Assembly: GCA_017460805.1 (NCBI GenBank)
Contig: JAFUAF010000057.1
Location: 41,725 to 105,724, forward strand
DNA from: Bacillota bacterium
GTDB taxonomy: Bacteria > Bacillota > Clostridia > Lachnospirales > CAG-274
Direction: 5' to 3'
Length of the DNA: 64,000 nucleotides
Made by a program: the position numbers and the translations under genes. Of this stretch, positions 8,290-17,731 are shown in pieces. Numbering within the stretch: position 1 is the stretch's first letter; each line of letters starts with the position of its first letter. Below the pieces are notes generated by a model. That model was not told where the DNA came from and ran no database searches. It was given only the letters and a program-made list of their open reading frames with translations.

Positions 8290-10386
8290 ATGAGCAAGTA
8301 TCTTGTTATAGTGGAGTCGCCTGCAAAGGCAAAAACACTTAAAAAATTTCTTGGAAGCAACTATAAAGTAGAGGCTTCCGTAGGTCATGTAAGAGACCTG
8401 CCCAAAAGCGAATTGGGCATTAATATAGAAAATGATTTTGAGCCTAAGTATATAACTATACGCGGCAAGGGCGAGCTTCTTGCAAAACTCAGAAAAGAAG
8501 CAAAAGCTGCGGAAAAAGTTTTTCTGGCAACTGACCCCGACCGTGAGGGAGAGGCTATCAGCTGGCATTTGCTTTTTGCGCTTAAAATAGACCCGTCAAA
8601 AGCATACAGAATTACTTTTAACGAGATAACAAAAACGGCCGTAAAACGATCCATAAAAGAAGCAAGAGAGATAGATATGGATCTTGTGGATGCACAGCAG
8701 GCAAGACGTGCACTTGACAGAATAGTGGGCTACAAGATAAGTCCTCTTTTGTGGAGAAAGGTCAAAAAAGGCCTTTCCGCAGGCCGTGTGCAGTCTGTTG
8801 CGCTTCGCCTTATCTGCGACAGGGACGAGGAGATAGAAAACTTTGTGCCGGTTGAGTACTGGAGTCTTGATGCAGAGCTTAAAGCGGCCAGAAAAAAGAC
8901 ATTAACAGCAAAATTTTACGGTACGGGCAAGGAAAAACTCGATCTTGCTTCCAAAGAAGATACCGAGAAGGTAATGAAAGCTGTTAAAAATAAGGATTTT
9001 AAGGTCACAAATGTAAAAACAGGGTCAAGAACAAAAAATCCCGTTCCGCCTTTTACCACCAGTACAATGCAGCAGGAAGCTTCCAAACTGCTTGGCTTTG
9101 CGGCACAAAAGACAATGCGTGTGGCACAGCAGCTTTACGAGGGTGTCGATATAGCGGGCGAGGGCACGGTAGGTCTTGTTTCCTATATCCGTACCGACAG
9201 TGTGCGTATATCGGATGAGGCTTATGAAGATGCAAAAACATTTATTCTTGACAATTACGGCGAGGAATTTCTTCGCGAGAGAAGTCAGTATAAGACAGAC
9301 AGCCGTGCGCAGGATGCGCATGAGGCCATAAGACCGACTTCTGCCGCAAGAGACCCCGAGAAGATAAAAGACAGCCTTTCAAGAGAACAGTATAAACTTT
9401 ACAAGCTTATCTGGTCGCGTTTTATCGCAAGCCAGATGCCGCCTGCAAAGTACAAGACCATGAGTATAAAAATGACTCCCGAGGGCACCGATTACGAGTT
9501 CAGAACATCGGGCAGCCTGCTTGAATTTGAGGGTTATCTGCTTGTATACAAGAAAAACGAGGAAAAGGAAGAGGACGAGAGCAAGTCTATGCCCGAGGTA
9601 AAAGAGGGCGATATTCTTAAACTTGACAAGCTTATCGACCAGCAGCATTTTACACAGCCGCCTGCAAGATACACAGAGGCTATGCTTATAAAAACGCTGG
9701 AGGATATAGGTGTCGGACGTCCCAGTACCTATGCGCCTACAATAACCACTATACAGGCACGAAACTATGTTACCAAGGAAAACAAGCTTTTCTACACAAC
9801 GGAGCTTGGAGAGATAGTAAATCAGATAATAAAAGACAATTTTGATGCCGTTATCAATATGGATTTTACCGCCGATATGGAGTCTGCATTGGACAGAATA
9901 GAAGAGGGCGATATGGAGTGGAAGGATATTTTAAGGAATTTCTATCCGCTTTTTGCCGATCTTCTGGAAGAGGCGGAAAAGAAAGTCGAAAATGTTGAGA
10001 TAGCGGATGAGGAAACGGATGTTGTCTGTGAGGAATGCGGAAGAAACATGGTAATAAAATACGGACGTTTCGGCAAATTCCTTGCTTGCCCGGGTTTCCC
10101 CGAGTGCAGAAATACAAAGCCGTTGTTTGAAGATGCGGGCGTTGCCTGCCCCAAGTGCGGCGGAAGAGTCTATATCAGAAAGACCAAAAAGGGAAGAAAG
10201 TATTATGGCTGTGAAAACAATCCCGAGTGCGATCTGATGCTGTGGAACAAGCCTACGGGCGAACTTTGCCCCAAGTGCGGCGGCGTTCTGGTCGAAAAGG
10301 GTACCAAAAACAGACATATTGCCTGCACAAATCCCGAATGCAGTTATACGGCGGAATTGCCCGAGGAACTTCAGGAGAACGCATAA
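8290..10386 (+). CDS. topA: DNA topoisomerase I (type IA)
   Basis: A 698-residue enzyme that relaxes negative supercoils. The Toprim domain opens the protein (IVESPAKAKTLKKFLG) and carries DPDREGEAISWH; the catalytic tyrosine is Y299 in SYIRTDS. The C terminus carries three zinc-finger repeats of the CxxC...CxxxPxC type (about residues 575-690), each complete with four cysteines. Length and layout are normal for Firmicutes TopA. Confidence 0.98.
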   Translation: MSKYLVIVESPAKAKTLKKFLGSNYKVEASVGHVRDLPKSELGINIENDFEPKYITIRGKGELLAKLRKEAKAAEKVFLATDPDREGEAISWHLLFALKIDPSKAYRITFNEITKTAVKRSIKEAREIDMDLVDAQQARRALDRIVGYKISPLLWRKVKKGLSAGRVQSVALRLICDRDEEIENFVPVEYWSLDAELKAARKKTLTAKFYGTGKEKLDLASKEDTEKVMKAVKNKDFKVTNVKTGSRTKNPVPPFTTSTMQQEASKLLGFAAQKTMRVAQQLYEGVDIAGEGTVGLVSYIRTDSVRISDEAYEDAKTFILDNYGEEFLRERSQYKTDSRAQDAHEAIRPTSAARDPEKIKDSLSREQYKLYKLIWSRFIASQMPPAKYKTMSIKMTPEGTDYEFRTSGSLLEFEGYLLVYKKNEEKEEDESKSMPEVKEGDILKLDKLIDQQHFTQPPARYTEAMLIKTLEDIGVGRPSTYAPTITTIQARNYVTKENKLFYTTELGEIVNQIIKDNFDAVINMDFTADMESALDRIEEGDMEWKDILRNFYPLFADLLEEAEKKVENVEIADEETDVVCEECGRNMVIKYGRFGKFLACPGFPECRNTKPLFEDAGVACPKCGGRVYIRKTKKGRKYYGCENNPECDLMLWNKPTGELCPKCGGVLVEKGTKNRHIACTNPECSYTAELPEELQENA

Positions 10387-10387
10387 T

Positions 10388-10855
10388 ATGACAAAATTAT
10401 ACAGAAGAAGATATATTCCCGACGAAAAACTATTGCTAAAAGACGATATTATTGTTACAATAGATAGTGAAAAGGTAGTTACAAAGTGGAATGTTTTAAG
10501 TCCCGTACATCCTTTTACACACGGCGTATCATGTTATTTTATAAAAGAGGGCTTTAAGGTAAGCAAATTTCTTGACAGCAATGACGAGCTTGTATACTGG
10601 TACTGCGACATTATAGAAACGGACTATGATGCCGAAGATGACAGCTATACATTTAACGACCTGCTTATTGATGTTATTATCGAAAAGGACGGCTTTGTAA
10701 AAGTTGTAGACCTTGACGAGATAGCGGTTGCCCTTGAAAAAAAGATACTTGACGAAAAAACAGTCATAAAGGCCGTAAACCGCGCCTCAAAGCTGTTGGA
10801 TATTATTTACGGCGGCAAATTTGACGAGTATAAAAACATCGTAGAACGGGTATAA
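10388..10855 (+). CDS. DUF402 domain protein
   Basis: A 155-residue protein of the DUF402 fold. Family signatures seen: the W-containing beta segment near the start, then YWYCDIIETDYD and the DLLIDVIIEKDGFVKVVD strand pair ending in DLDE, all acidic residues used for metal binding in characterised Staphylococcus and Bacillus nucleoside di/triphosphatases of this family; its own substrate is unknown. The start is ATG 10388, one base after the topA stop, with AGGAG inside the topA end; a longer reading from 10319 would lie within topA. Confidence 0.82.
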   Translation: MTKLYRRRYIPDEKLLLKDDIIVTIDSEKVVTKWNVLSPVHPFTHGVSCYFIKEGFKVSKFLDSNDELVYWYCDIIETDYDAEDDSYTFNDLLIDVIIEKDGFVKVVDLDEIAVALEKKILDEKTVIKAVNRASKLLDIIYGGKFDEYKNIVERV

Positions 10856-10858
10856 TAT

Positions 10859-11545
10859 ATGGATAAGAATACACACTCCGGACATCGGGAGCGTATGCGC
10901 AGCCGATATCTGAACGCCGGAAACCTGGATGGGTTCGACGAACATCAGATACTGGAAATGCTGCTCTTTTACGCCATACCGCGCAAGGATACCAATGAGA
11001 TAGCACATAAGATGATAAAGGAATTCGGCAGTCTTGAGATACTGATAAATTCCGCACCCGAAGCTATTGCAAACAGAACGGGAGTTACTCTTAATACGGC
11101 TGTGCTTGTTTCCATGGTCGGCGATATAAAAAATTTGTGCAAAACAAAAGCTTTGCGGGGTGTTAAGCTTAAAACCGCAGAACAGGTGAAGGAATACTGT
11201 GCAGGTTTATTTAAAAAAGACCTGATGGAAGAAGTGTTTTATGTTGTATGTCTTGATGCCGAAAGACGGGTGATCGCTCCGATAGAGGTGGCAAGAGGCG
11301 GGGAGTCACAGGTGACGATAAGACTTAGTGCGCTTATATCTCAGATAGGTGTTCTTGGTGCAAAATATGCGGTATGCACACATAATCATCCGCATAAGAT
11401 AAAGAAATTTTCCATGGATGATATGGACACTACAATAAAACTCAGAGCCGGTCTTGCGAGCTATAAAATCAAGCTTATGGATCATATTCTTGTCTGTGGC
11501 GAGGAGACTGTTTCCATGTCGGAAACAAAAAAGTTTAAATTTTAA
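10859..11545 (+). CDS. radC: RadC-like JAB-domain protein
   Basis: A 228-residue RadC family protein: N-terminal helix-hairpin-helix region (about 1-95) and a C-terminal JAB/MPN metalloprotease-like domain (about 105-228). The metal motif reads HNHP followed by seven residues and SxxD (HNHP...FSMDD), complete, although the usual SG after HNHP is replaced by HK. The cellular role of RadC remains uncertain despite its name. Three bases separate it from the DUF402 gene. Confidence 0.88.
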   Translation: MDKNTHSGHRERMRSRYLNAGNLDGFDEHQILEMLLFYAIPRKDTNEIAHKMIKEFGSLEILINSAPEAIANRTGVTLNTAVLVSMVGDIKNLCKTKALRGVKLKTAEQVKEYCAGLFKKDLMEEVFYVVCLDAERRVIAPIEVARGGESQVTIRLSALISQIGVLGAKYAVCTHNHPHKIKKFSMDDMDTTIKLRAGLASYKIKLMDHILVCGEETVSMSETKKFKF

Positions 11546-11559
11546 AAGGGGTGCTTTAT

Positions 11560-11760
11560 ATGAAAAAACTTTACAGATCAAAGGATGCAATGATAGCGGG
11601 TGTATGTGCCGGTTTTGCCGAATATCTCGGCCTTGATAAAACGGTGGTAAGAGTTGGATATGCTATCCTTACGATCGTTACGGGTTTTGTGCTCGGTGCT
11701 ATAGCTTACGGCGCCTGTATGTTTATAATGCCCGTTGATGACGATATAATAGACGGCTGA
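11560..11760 (+). CDS. PspC domain small membrane protein
   Basis: A 66-residue PspC-domain protein: a short basic N terminus (KKLYRSKDAMIAGVCAGFAEY), the typical GVCAG...YLGLD...VR signature, and one long hydrophobic helix (about 32-58). PspC proteins sense or protect membrane integrity. Start ATG 11560 lies eight bases after AAAGGGG; an upstream GTG (11551) overlaps the ribosome site. Confidence 0.88.
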   Translation: MKKLYRSKDAMIAGVCAGFAEYLGLDKTVVRVGYAILTIVTGFVLGAIAYGACMFIMPVDDDIIDG

Positions 11761-11797
11761 AAAATTACTAAAATATAAATAAAAAAGGAGAAACAAA

Positions 11798-13180
11798 ATG
11801 GAAAAGACAATGGATAAGATCGTTGCACTTGCAAAATCAAGAGGTTTTGTGTATGCAGGCTCAGAGATCTACGGCGGCCTTGCAAACACATGGGATTACG
11901 GCCCTCTCGGTGTAGAACTCAAGAACAACGTAAAAAAGGCATGGTGGAGCAAATTTGTTCAGCAGAATCCCTACAATGTAGGTGTTGACTGCGCAATTCT
12001 TATGAACCCCGAAGTTTGGGTAGCCAGCGGCCATGTAGGCGGTTTCAACGACCCTCTTATGGACTGTAAGGACTGTAAGGAGCGTTTCCGTGCCGACAAT
12101 ATCATTGAAGACTATATGAAAGAAAACGGTATAGCAGACAGCCCCGACGGCTGGACAAACGAGCAGATGATGAGCTATATCAACGAAAAGAACATCCCCT
12201 GCCCAAGCTGCGGTGCTCACAATTTTACGGATATCCGCCAGTTCAACCTTATGTTCAAAACCCATGCAGGCGTTACCGAGGATGCTAAAAACGTTGTTTA
12301 TATGCGTCCCGAGACTGCTCAGGGTATATTTGTAAACTTCAAGAACGTACAGCGTACAACAAGAAAGAAAGTTCCTTTCGGTATAGGTCAGATAGGCAAG
12401 TCTTTCCGTAACGAGATAACACCCGGTAACTTTACTTTCCGTACAAGAGAGTTTGAGCAGATGGAGCTTGAATTTTTCTGCAAGCCGGGTACCGAGCTTG
12501 AATGGTTCAAATACTGGAAAGATTTCTGCTACAACTGGTTAAAGAGCCTTAATATCGCGGAAGAAAACCTTGTTATGCGCGACCACGAGCAGGCAGAACT
12601 TGCACACTACAGCAACGCAACAACGGATATCGAGTATATGTTCCCGTTCGGCAAAGGCGAACTTTGGGGTATTGCGTCAAGAACAGACTTTGACCTTAAA
12701 GCACATACAAACCACAGCGGCGAAACTCTTGACTACTTCGACCCCACAACAAACGAGAAGTACATACCTTACTGCGTTGAGCCTTCGCTTGGTGCAGACC
12801 GTGTTACACTTGCTTTCCTTTGTGAAGCTTATGACGAGGAAGAACTGGAGGGCGGCGATTCAAGAGTAGTGCTTCACTTCCATCCCGCACTTGCACCTAT
12901 CAAGGCAGCTGTGCTTCCGCTTTCAAAGAAACTTTCCGAGCAGGCAACAGAGGTCTACTCCATGCTCAGCGAAGAATTCAACTGCGAATTTGACGATGCT
13001 CAGAGCATCGGTAAGCGTTACCGCCGTCAGGACGAGATAGGTACACCTTACTGCATCACTTACGATTTCGAGTCCGCAGAAGATCAGGCAGTTACTGTCC
13101 GCGACAGAGATACCATGCAGCAGGAAAGAGTTAAGATAGCCGACCTTAAAGACTACCTTAAAGATAGAATGAAATTCTGA
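11798..13180 (+). CDS. glyQS: Glycyl-tRNA synthetase (alpha-2 type)
   Basis: A 460-residue class II synthetase of the eukaryotic/alpha-2 type, charging tRNA-Gly. Seen: N-terminal [20 protein letters not shown], a CxxC...CxxC insertion (CKDCKERF and CPSCGAHNF) that likely binds zinc, motif 2 ([21 protein letters not shown]), motif 3 ([11 protein letters not shown]) and the anticodon-binding C-terminal domain. Only 37 bases separate it from the pspC gene, so there is no room for a T-box leader; it is either part of the dprA unit or driven from within it. Confidence 0.97.
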   Translation: MEKTMDKIVALAKSRGFVYAGSEIYGGLANTWDYGPLGVELKNNVKKAWWSKFVQQNPYNVGVDCAILMNPEVWVASGHVGGFNDPLMDCKDCKERFRADNIIEDYMKENGIADSPDGWTNEQMMSYINEKNIPCPSCGAHNFTDIRQFNLMFKTHAGVTEDAKNVVYMRPETAQGIFVNFKNVQRTTRKKVPFGIGQIGKSFRNEITPGNFTFRTREFEQMELEFFCKPGTELEWFKYWKDFCYNWLKSLNIAEENLVMRDHEQAELAHYSNATTDIEYMFPFGKGELWGIASRTDFDLKAHTNHSGETLDYFDPTTNEKYIPYCVEPSLGADRVTLAFLCEAYDEEELEGGDSRVVLHFHPALAPIKAAVLPLSKKLSEQATEVYSMLSEEFNCEFDDAQSIGKRYRRQDEIGTPYCITYDFESAEDQAVTVRDRDTMQQERVKIADLKDYLKDRMKF

Positions 13181-13193
13181 TATACGACAAAAG

Positions 13194-13222
13194 AGAGAAT
13201 GTTTCGGCATTCTCTTTTTTTA
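13194..13222 (+). terminator. Terminator of glyQS
   Basis: AGAGAATG, loop TTTCGG, CATTCTCT, then seven T. The same hairpin is used again at 14119-14148. Confidence 0.9.
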
Positions 13223-13299
13223 TGTATGGAAAATAAAAGGATTTTGCGAAAAAATGTCGTATTATATAAATGTAAAAAAATTTTACGGAGGGATGCAAA

Positions 13300-14103
13300 A
13301 TGATAACAATAAACAACTATGTAGACCAGAACGATGATATAGTCACACTTGAAAAAAAGGGAATGTTCACCGTTTTTGAGTTTGTGCGCGACCTCAGTGT
13401 ATATCCGTGGAATGCGCAGACAGCGTATTTTATGTCAAAAATGGGCTGCCGTATGCGTCAGCTTAAAGTGGATATAAACGACGATGCCATAAGACTTAAT
13501 CCCGGCGCAATGAAGATGATGATAGGCAGTCTTGAAAGCAATACGGGCATAAAGGGCGTGGGCGACCTTATCGGAAAAGGCTTTAAAAGCAAAATGACAG
13601 GCGATGCGGCTATCAAACCCGTTTACAAAGGCAAAGGCATACTTATAACCGAGCCTACTTTCGACCATATGCTTATCGAGGATATGAGCGAGTGGGGCGG
13701 CGAAATGGTCTGCGATGACGGAAGTTTTGTGGCTTGTGATGATGAGATAAAGGATACCGTTGTTATGCGCGCCAATTTCAGCAGTGCTGTAGCAGGCGGT
13801 GAGGGCCTTTTCAATCTCTGCCTTAAAGGTCAGGGCTATGCCGTTATCAAAAGCCCCGTTCCGAGAAACGAGCTTATCGAAATGGTGCTTGAAAATGATG
13901 TTGTAAAGATCGACGGCGACAATGCGATCGCATGGTCAAACTCCCTTAAATTTACGGTTGAGCGCTCGTCAAAGAGTCTGCTCGGTTCGGCAGTAAACGG
14001 CGAGGGACTTGTGAATGTGTATAAGGGTACGGGCAAGATACTTGTTGCACCCCTTACAAGGGAAGAAGCCAGGTTTTCGGGCTCGGGTTTTTTAAAGACC
14101 TGA
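13300..14103 (+). CDS. AIM24 family protein
   Basis: A 267-residue, beta-rich, soluble protein of the AIM24/TIGR00266 type (double-stranded beta-helix repeats; segments such as GKGILITEPTF and GEGLVNVYKGTGKILVAP are the family's repeated turns). The bacterial function is unknown. GGAGGG precedes ATG 13300. It stands alone between two identical terminator hairpins, so it is a monocistronic unit. Confidence 0.82.
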   Translation: MITINNYVDQNDDIVTLEKKGMFTVFEFVRDLSVYPWNAQTAYFMSKMGCRMRQLKVDINDDAIRLNPGAMKMMIGSLESNTGIKGVGDLIGKGFKSKMTGDAAIKPVYKGKGILITEPTFDHMLIEDMSEWGGEMVCDDGSFVACDDEIKDTVVMRANFSSAVAGGEGLFNLCLKGQGYAVIKSPVPRNELIEMVLENDVVKIDGDNAIAWSNSLKFTVERSSKSLLGSAVNGEGLVNVYKGTGKILVAPLTREEARFSGSGFLKT

Positions 14104-14118
14104 TAAGTTAATTTTTTT

Positions 14119-14148
14119 AAGAGAATGTTTCGGCATTCTCTTTTTTTT
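14119..14148 (+). terminator. Terminator of the AIM24 gene
   Basis: AAGAGAATG, loop TTTCGG, CATTCTCTT followed by a T run. Stem and loop match those of the glyQS terminator. Confidence 0.9.
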
Positions 14149-14222
14149 TACATTTTTTTAACAACTTTTTGATCATTCTATGATATAAAAGATATAGAGT
14201 AAATATGTCGGGAGGGGAAAAG

Positions 14223-14876
14223 GTGTATAATATACTGGTCGCTGAGGATGAAAAGGCGGTAAATGATTTGATAACTATGAATTTAAAGCTTGCGGGTTAT
14301 GGCTTTGAACAGGCATACAACGGAAAGGAGGCCTATGAAAAAATAAAGTCGGGGAGATTTCATCTTTTGCTTTTGGATGTGATGATGCCTTACACGGACG
14401 GATTTGAGCTTGCAAAGATGATAAGACCGCTTGATATACCGATAATTTTTATTACGGCAAAGGACTCGCTTGCGAGCAAGATGCAGGGGTTTGAACTGGG
14501 GGCCGATGACTATATCGTAAAACCGTTTGAGATGCTTGAATTGCAGGCGAGGGTAAGGGTGGTGCTGCGTAACCGCTACGGCAGAACGGAGCGTATCAAA
14601 ATAAAAAATGTGCGTATAGAAACGGCACAGCGCAGGGTGTTTTGCGGAGAGGACGAAGTTATGCTGACAAAGTACGAATTTGACTTGCTTGAAATGCTTG
14701 CGTTGAATAAAAATATTGCTCTTTCAAGGGAAAAACTGCTTGAAAGTATATGGGGTTACGATGCGGAGTGTGACAGCAGGACGGTGGATGTTTATATACA
14801 GAAACTGCGCAAAAAACTGGGCTTTGAGGATGTAATAAAAACGGTTTTCCGTGTGGGCTACAGATTGGAGGTATAA
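14223..14876 (+). CDS. OmpR-family response regulator
   Basis: A 217-residue regulator: receiver domain (about 1-115) with acidic pocket EDE near residue 10, phospho-acceptor D52 in LLLLDVMMP and the conserved lysine in VKPFE; C-terminal winged helix (about 125-217) with the TKYEFDLLEMLA and SRTVDVYIQKLRKKLG segments. The likely start is GTG 14223, seven bases after GGGAGG; an ATG at 14205 lies upstream of that site. The histidine kinase follows after one base. Confidence 0.95.
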   Translation: MYNILVAEDEKAVNDLITMNLKLAGYGFEQAYNGKEAYEKIKSGRFHLLLLDVMMPYTDGFELAKMIRPLDIPIIFITAKDSLASKMQGFELGADDYIVKPFEMLELQARVRVVLRNRYGRTERIKIKNVRIETAQRRVFCGEDEVMLTKYEFDLLEMLALNKNIALSREKLLESIWGYDAECDSRTVDVYIQKLRKKLGFEDVIKTVFRVGYRLEV

Positions 14877-14877
14877 G

Positions 14878-16149
14878 ATGCTTTTAAGGGATAAAATGAT
14901 TTTTATTACCGTTATTTGTCTGCTTATTGCGCTGGATATAAGCGTGTTGTATTTTGTGAAAAGCAGTGAAAAATTTATCCTCGATAACGAGTATTCGGCA
15001 GCGGAGCGTGAACAGGCCTTTATTTACAATGATGTCAGCCGCATGCTTTCAAATGCGGCAGGAAACGGCACTGCTGATGAAAAACTTGTGGAAAGCATGA
15101 TATCTTCGTACAATATGTTTTATGAAAAGTACGGTACAAATCTGAAAATACGGACTTATGGGCAAAGTGAGGATTTTAGCGGCGATATAACCATAATCAG
15201 CCGTCTGAATATGCCTTTCGAGGATAAAGAACTGGTTTACACAAAAAATCTTGACGGGATAAGAAAACTCCGCAGGCGATGGCGGAAAATATTTGTCGGG
15301 ATAAATTTGTTTGTTGTGTCTGCGGCGGCATTTTTTGCGGGCATCCTTTCATACCGTGCCACAAAACCGCTTGCGGAGCTGACTAATAAGATAAGACTTT
15401 TGGGCGGAGGCTGCTACGATATAAGCCTTGATGTCAAAAGACGGGACGAAACGGGCATAATTGCGGAGGAATTCAATAAAATGGCAGCGGCTGTACGGGA
15501 TAATATTCAAAAATTGAATGAAGAACTGGCACGCAGGGAAATACTTGCCGAAGAAATGGCGCATGAGCTTAAAAATCCGCTTACGGTGATAGGAGGTTTC
15601 GGGGAGTATCTGCTTAAAGGCAGTATGTCGGAAAATGACAGGATAAAAGCCTGTGAGTACATATGTGCAGAGTCAAAGCGACTTAACGGGCTGTGTGTAA
15701 AAATGCTCGATCTGTCGTTAAGGAATGAGAGCATTAAAAAAGAAAATATCAAGACCGCCGAACTGTTTGAAGAAATAAAAAATATCGTCAGGCTTGGCAA
15801 TGTTACACTTGAATCTCAAAATGAAACGGAGTATATTTTTGCGGACAGACTGCTTTTGTTGTCAATGCTTACAAATCTTATCGACAATGCCGTAAATGCG
15901 GGCGCGGATATGATAAAACTGAAAATATCGGCAGACAGTATAATTGTATGTGACAATGGCAGGGGGATCTCTTCCGATAACCTTGAAAATGTGTTCAAAC
16001 CGTTTTTCAGAGAGGACAAGTCAAGGTCAAGGGAAAACGGCGGCAGCGGGCTTGGACTTGCGCTTGTCAGAAAAATTGCCGAACTGCATGGATGGAACAT
16101 AAAAGCCGAATCGTGTGTCGGAACAAGAATAATATGCGAGGTGAAATAA
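14878..16149 (+). CDS. Sensor histidine kinase
   Basis: A 423-residue membrane kinase: TM helix near residues 8-28, an extracellular loop of about 110 residues without recognised sensor fold, TM near 142-165, a HAMP linker, the H-box MAHELKNPLTV with H229, then the catalytic ATPase domain with N box (LIDNAVNA), G1 (DNGRGIS), F (FKPFFRED) and G2 (GGSGLGLALV). It partners the regulator immediately upstream. The start ATG 14878 follows GGAGGTATAAG; its stop overlaps the next start (TAATG). Confidence 0.95.
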   Translation: MLLRDKMIFITVICLLIALDISVLYFVKSSEKFILDNEYSAAEREQAFIYNDVSRMLSNAAGNGTADEKLVESMISSYNMFYEKYGTNLKIRTYGQSEDFSGDITIISRLNMPFEDKELVYTKNLDGIRKLRRRWRKIFVGINLFVVSAAAFFAGILSYRATKPLAELTNKIRLLGGGCYDISLDVKRRDETGIIAEEFNKMAAAVRDNIQKLNEELARREILAEEMAHELKNPLTVIGGFGEYLLKGSMSENDRIKACEYICAESKRLNGLCVKMLDLSLRNESIKKENIKTAELFEEIKNIVRLGNVTLESQNETEYIFADRLLLLSMLTNLIDNAVNAGADMIKLKISADSIIVCDNGRGISSDNLENVFKPFFREDKSRSRENGGSGLGLALVRKIAELHGWNIKAESCVGTRIICEVK

Positions 16150-17549
16150 TGAAAAAATTTTTGATACTATTAATAATAATTGCGGTAAATGGCGTTTGCA
16201 TATCCGCGTTTTTTGCGAATGAGCCGATACAAATGATAAAAACTTATCCCGCAGAAAAGAATATAAACAGTGATGAATTATATAACAAGCAATCTCAAAA
16301 CACGCAGGGCATACTTATAAAAGAGGATGCGGAAAGCATGGCGAAAAAGTATCTTGAAAATTTTTTTGAGGTCGATTTGACCGATTATATGTGTACAAGC
16401 ACATATAACCGTGATGAATACGGCATAGTAATGGAAATGTGGTCGGTCATGTTTGAAAAAGACGAAAAAGTTTATTTTGCGGATATTGACCCGTATAACG
16501 GTAAAATTTTAAGCCTTGATGTATATGATACGGAAATAAACAAAAACTCAAAGCCGACCGAAAGTATATCGGAAGAAGAACTTGAAACAAAATTCAGACT
16601 TCCGTCGGAGCAGGCGGCGAGGTCTATGCAAAATGACAGGCAGCCCGCTGCTTACAGACAGTACACAAGACAGCCGAAAGGCGAAAGTGTGGTTACGCTT
16701 TTTAAATTTGCGCAGGGAGATGGATGTGAAGTTGAATTGTCATATCCAAGCGGGCAAAAAATTGGGTACAAGTATTACAAGGACAGGCAGACTATGAATT
16801 TTCAAACCAAAGACAGTATTAAAACTATGCTTAAACGCAGGGGTTATCAATGTTATTGGGTGTCTGTGCGGGATATGCCGACGGAAAATGTGCTTTCTTC
16901 GCTTAAAGAAATTAACGGGGTATTGAACCAAAAGTTTGATTTTATCGAGCTTTGTACTCAGCCCGTTGAGTATGTCGGCAATTACAGCGGCGATGTCAGT
17001 TTTGTTGACGGCGGGGCGGAAAATGTGAACAGAAGCGACGGAGTGAATTATTATACCATGCTCAAAACCGTGCAGATAGGACGATCTCTATGTGAGGATA
17101 TGCGCATACCGCTTGCCGAGGGCAAATATATCGAGCGTTGGGATTATTATTTGAAAAACGGCGATGATACCGTAAATGCTATTTTAGGCTATGACTACAA
17201 ACCGTATTATTCTGTGGGCGATGAGATAGAAGTCGATTATCTGCGAAAAAATATAAAGCTTAAAGTTGTCGGGTTTTACGAAAAGGGAGCGGAATTGTAT
17301 TACGGAGGGCGGATATCCTTGGATAAATATATCGTCATGCCTTTTGTGAATTGTGAATACGAGCCGAAAAACGAGGAAGAGAAAAGCTTTCAGACAAACC
17401 TGTATTGGCAGAAAAATGACGGGCTTATAAGGGTAAACGATGATTTTGACCTTGATGCGGCAAAGGCTGTTACGGGGGAACTTTCTAAAAAATATAATAC
17501 CGAAATAACCATACTTGACAGTGATATGACCGATATAGACGTAAATTGA
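16149..17549 (+). CDS. Secreted protein of the two-component operon (MacB-periplasmic-like C terminus)
   Basis: A 466-residue exported protein beginning with a signal peptide or anchor (MKKFLILLIIIAVNGVCIS, ending near ANE). The middle has a PepSY-like segment (about 60-130: EDAESMAKKYLENFF ... DPYNGKILSLDVYD). From about 280 to the end it looks like the extracellular core of MacB/FtsX-type ABC permeases (FIELCTQPVEY, then GDEIEVDYL and LKVVGFYEKG), but no later membrane helix is seen, so it is not itself a permease. The start overlaps the kinase stop by one base, so it is translationally coupled and may be a ligand-binding or output partner of the kinase. Confidence 0.7.
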   Translation: MKKFLILLIIIAVNGVCISAFFANEPIQMIKTYPAEKNINSDELYNKQSQNTQGILIKEDAESMAKKYLENFFEVDLTDYMCTSTYNRDEYGIVMEMWSVMFEKDEKVYFADIDPYNGKILSLDVYDTEINKNSKPTESISEEELETKFRLPSEQAARSMQNDRQPAAYRQYTRQPKGESVVTLFKFAQGDGCEVELSYPSGQKIGYKYYKDRQTMNFQTKDSIKTMLKRRGYQCYWVSVRDMPTENVLSSLKEINGVLNQKFDFIELCTQPVEYVGNYSGDVSFVDGGAENVNRSDGVNYYTMLKTVQIGRSLCEDMRIPLAEGKYIERWDYYLKNGDDTVNAILGYDYKPYYSVGDEIEVDYLRKNIKLKVVGFYEKGAELYYGGRISLDKYIVMPFVNCEYEPKNEEEKSFQTNLYWQKNDGLIRVNDDFDLDAAKAVTGELSKKYNTEITILDSDMTDIDVN

Positions 17550-17555
17550 ATAAAT

Positions 17556-17592
17556 TGCCGCAAAATCGAAGTTTGGATTTGCGGCATTTTTT
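17556..17592 (+). terminator. Terminator of the two-component operon
   Basis: TGCCGCAAA pairs with TTTGCGGCA (17578-17586), followed by TTTTTTAATTTT. Confidence 0.85.
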
Positions 17593-17731
17593 AATTTTAT
17601 AACAAATTTTAAGTCGAAAAAAAGGATTTTATGTGTTTTTGGCGTATAAATATAGTAGAGGTTTTAAAAGACCGCAGATCTTTGCGGAGTATAAATAACG
17701 AACGGAATGTGTAAGATTGGAGGTGGGTCCG

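Noticed and set aside
11761..11797. T-box leader for glyQS
   Set aside because: The gap is only 37 bases and lacks the T-box sequence; no tRNA-responsive control can be supported.
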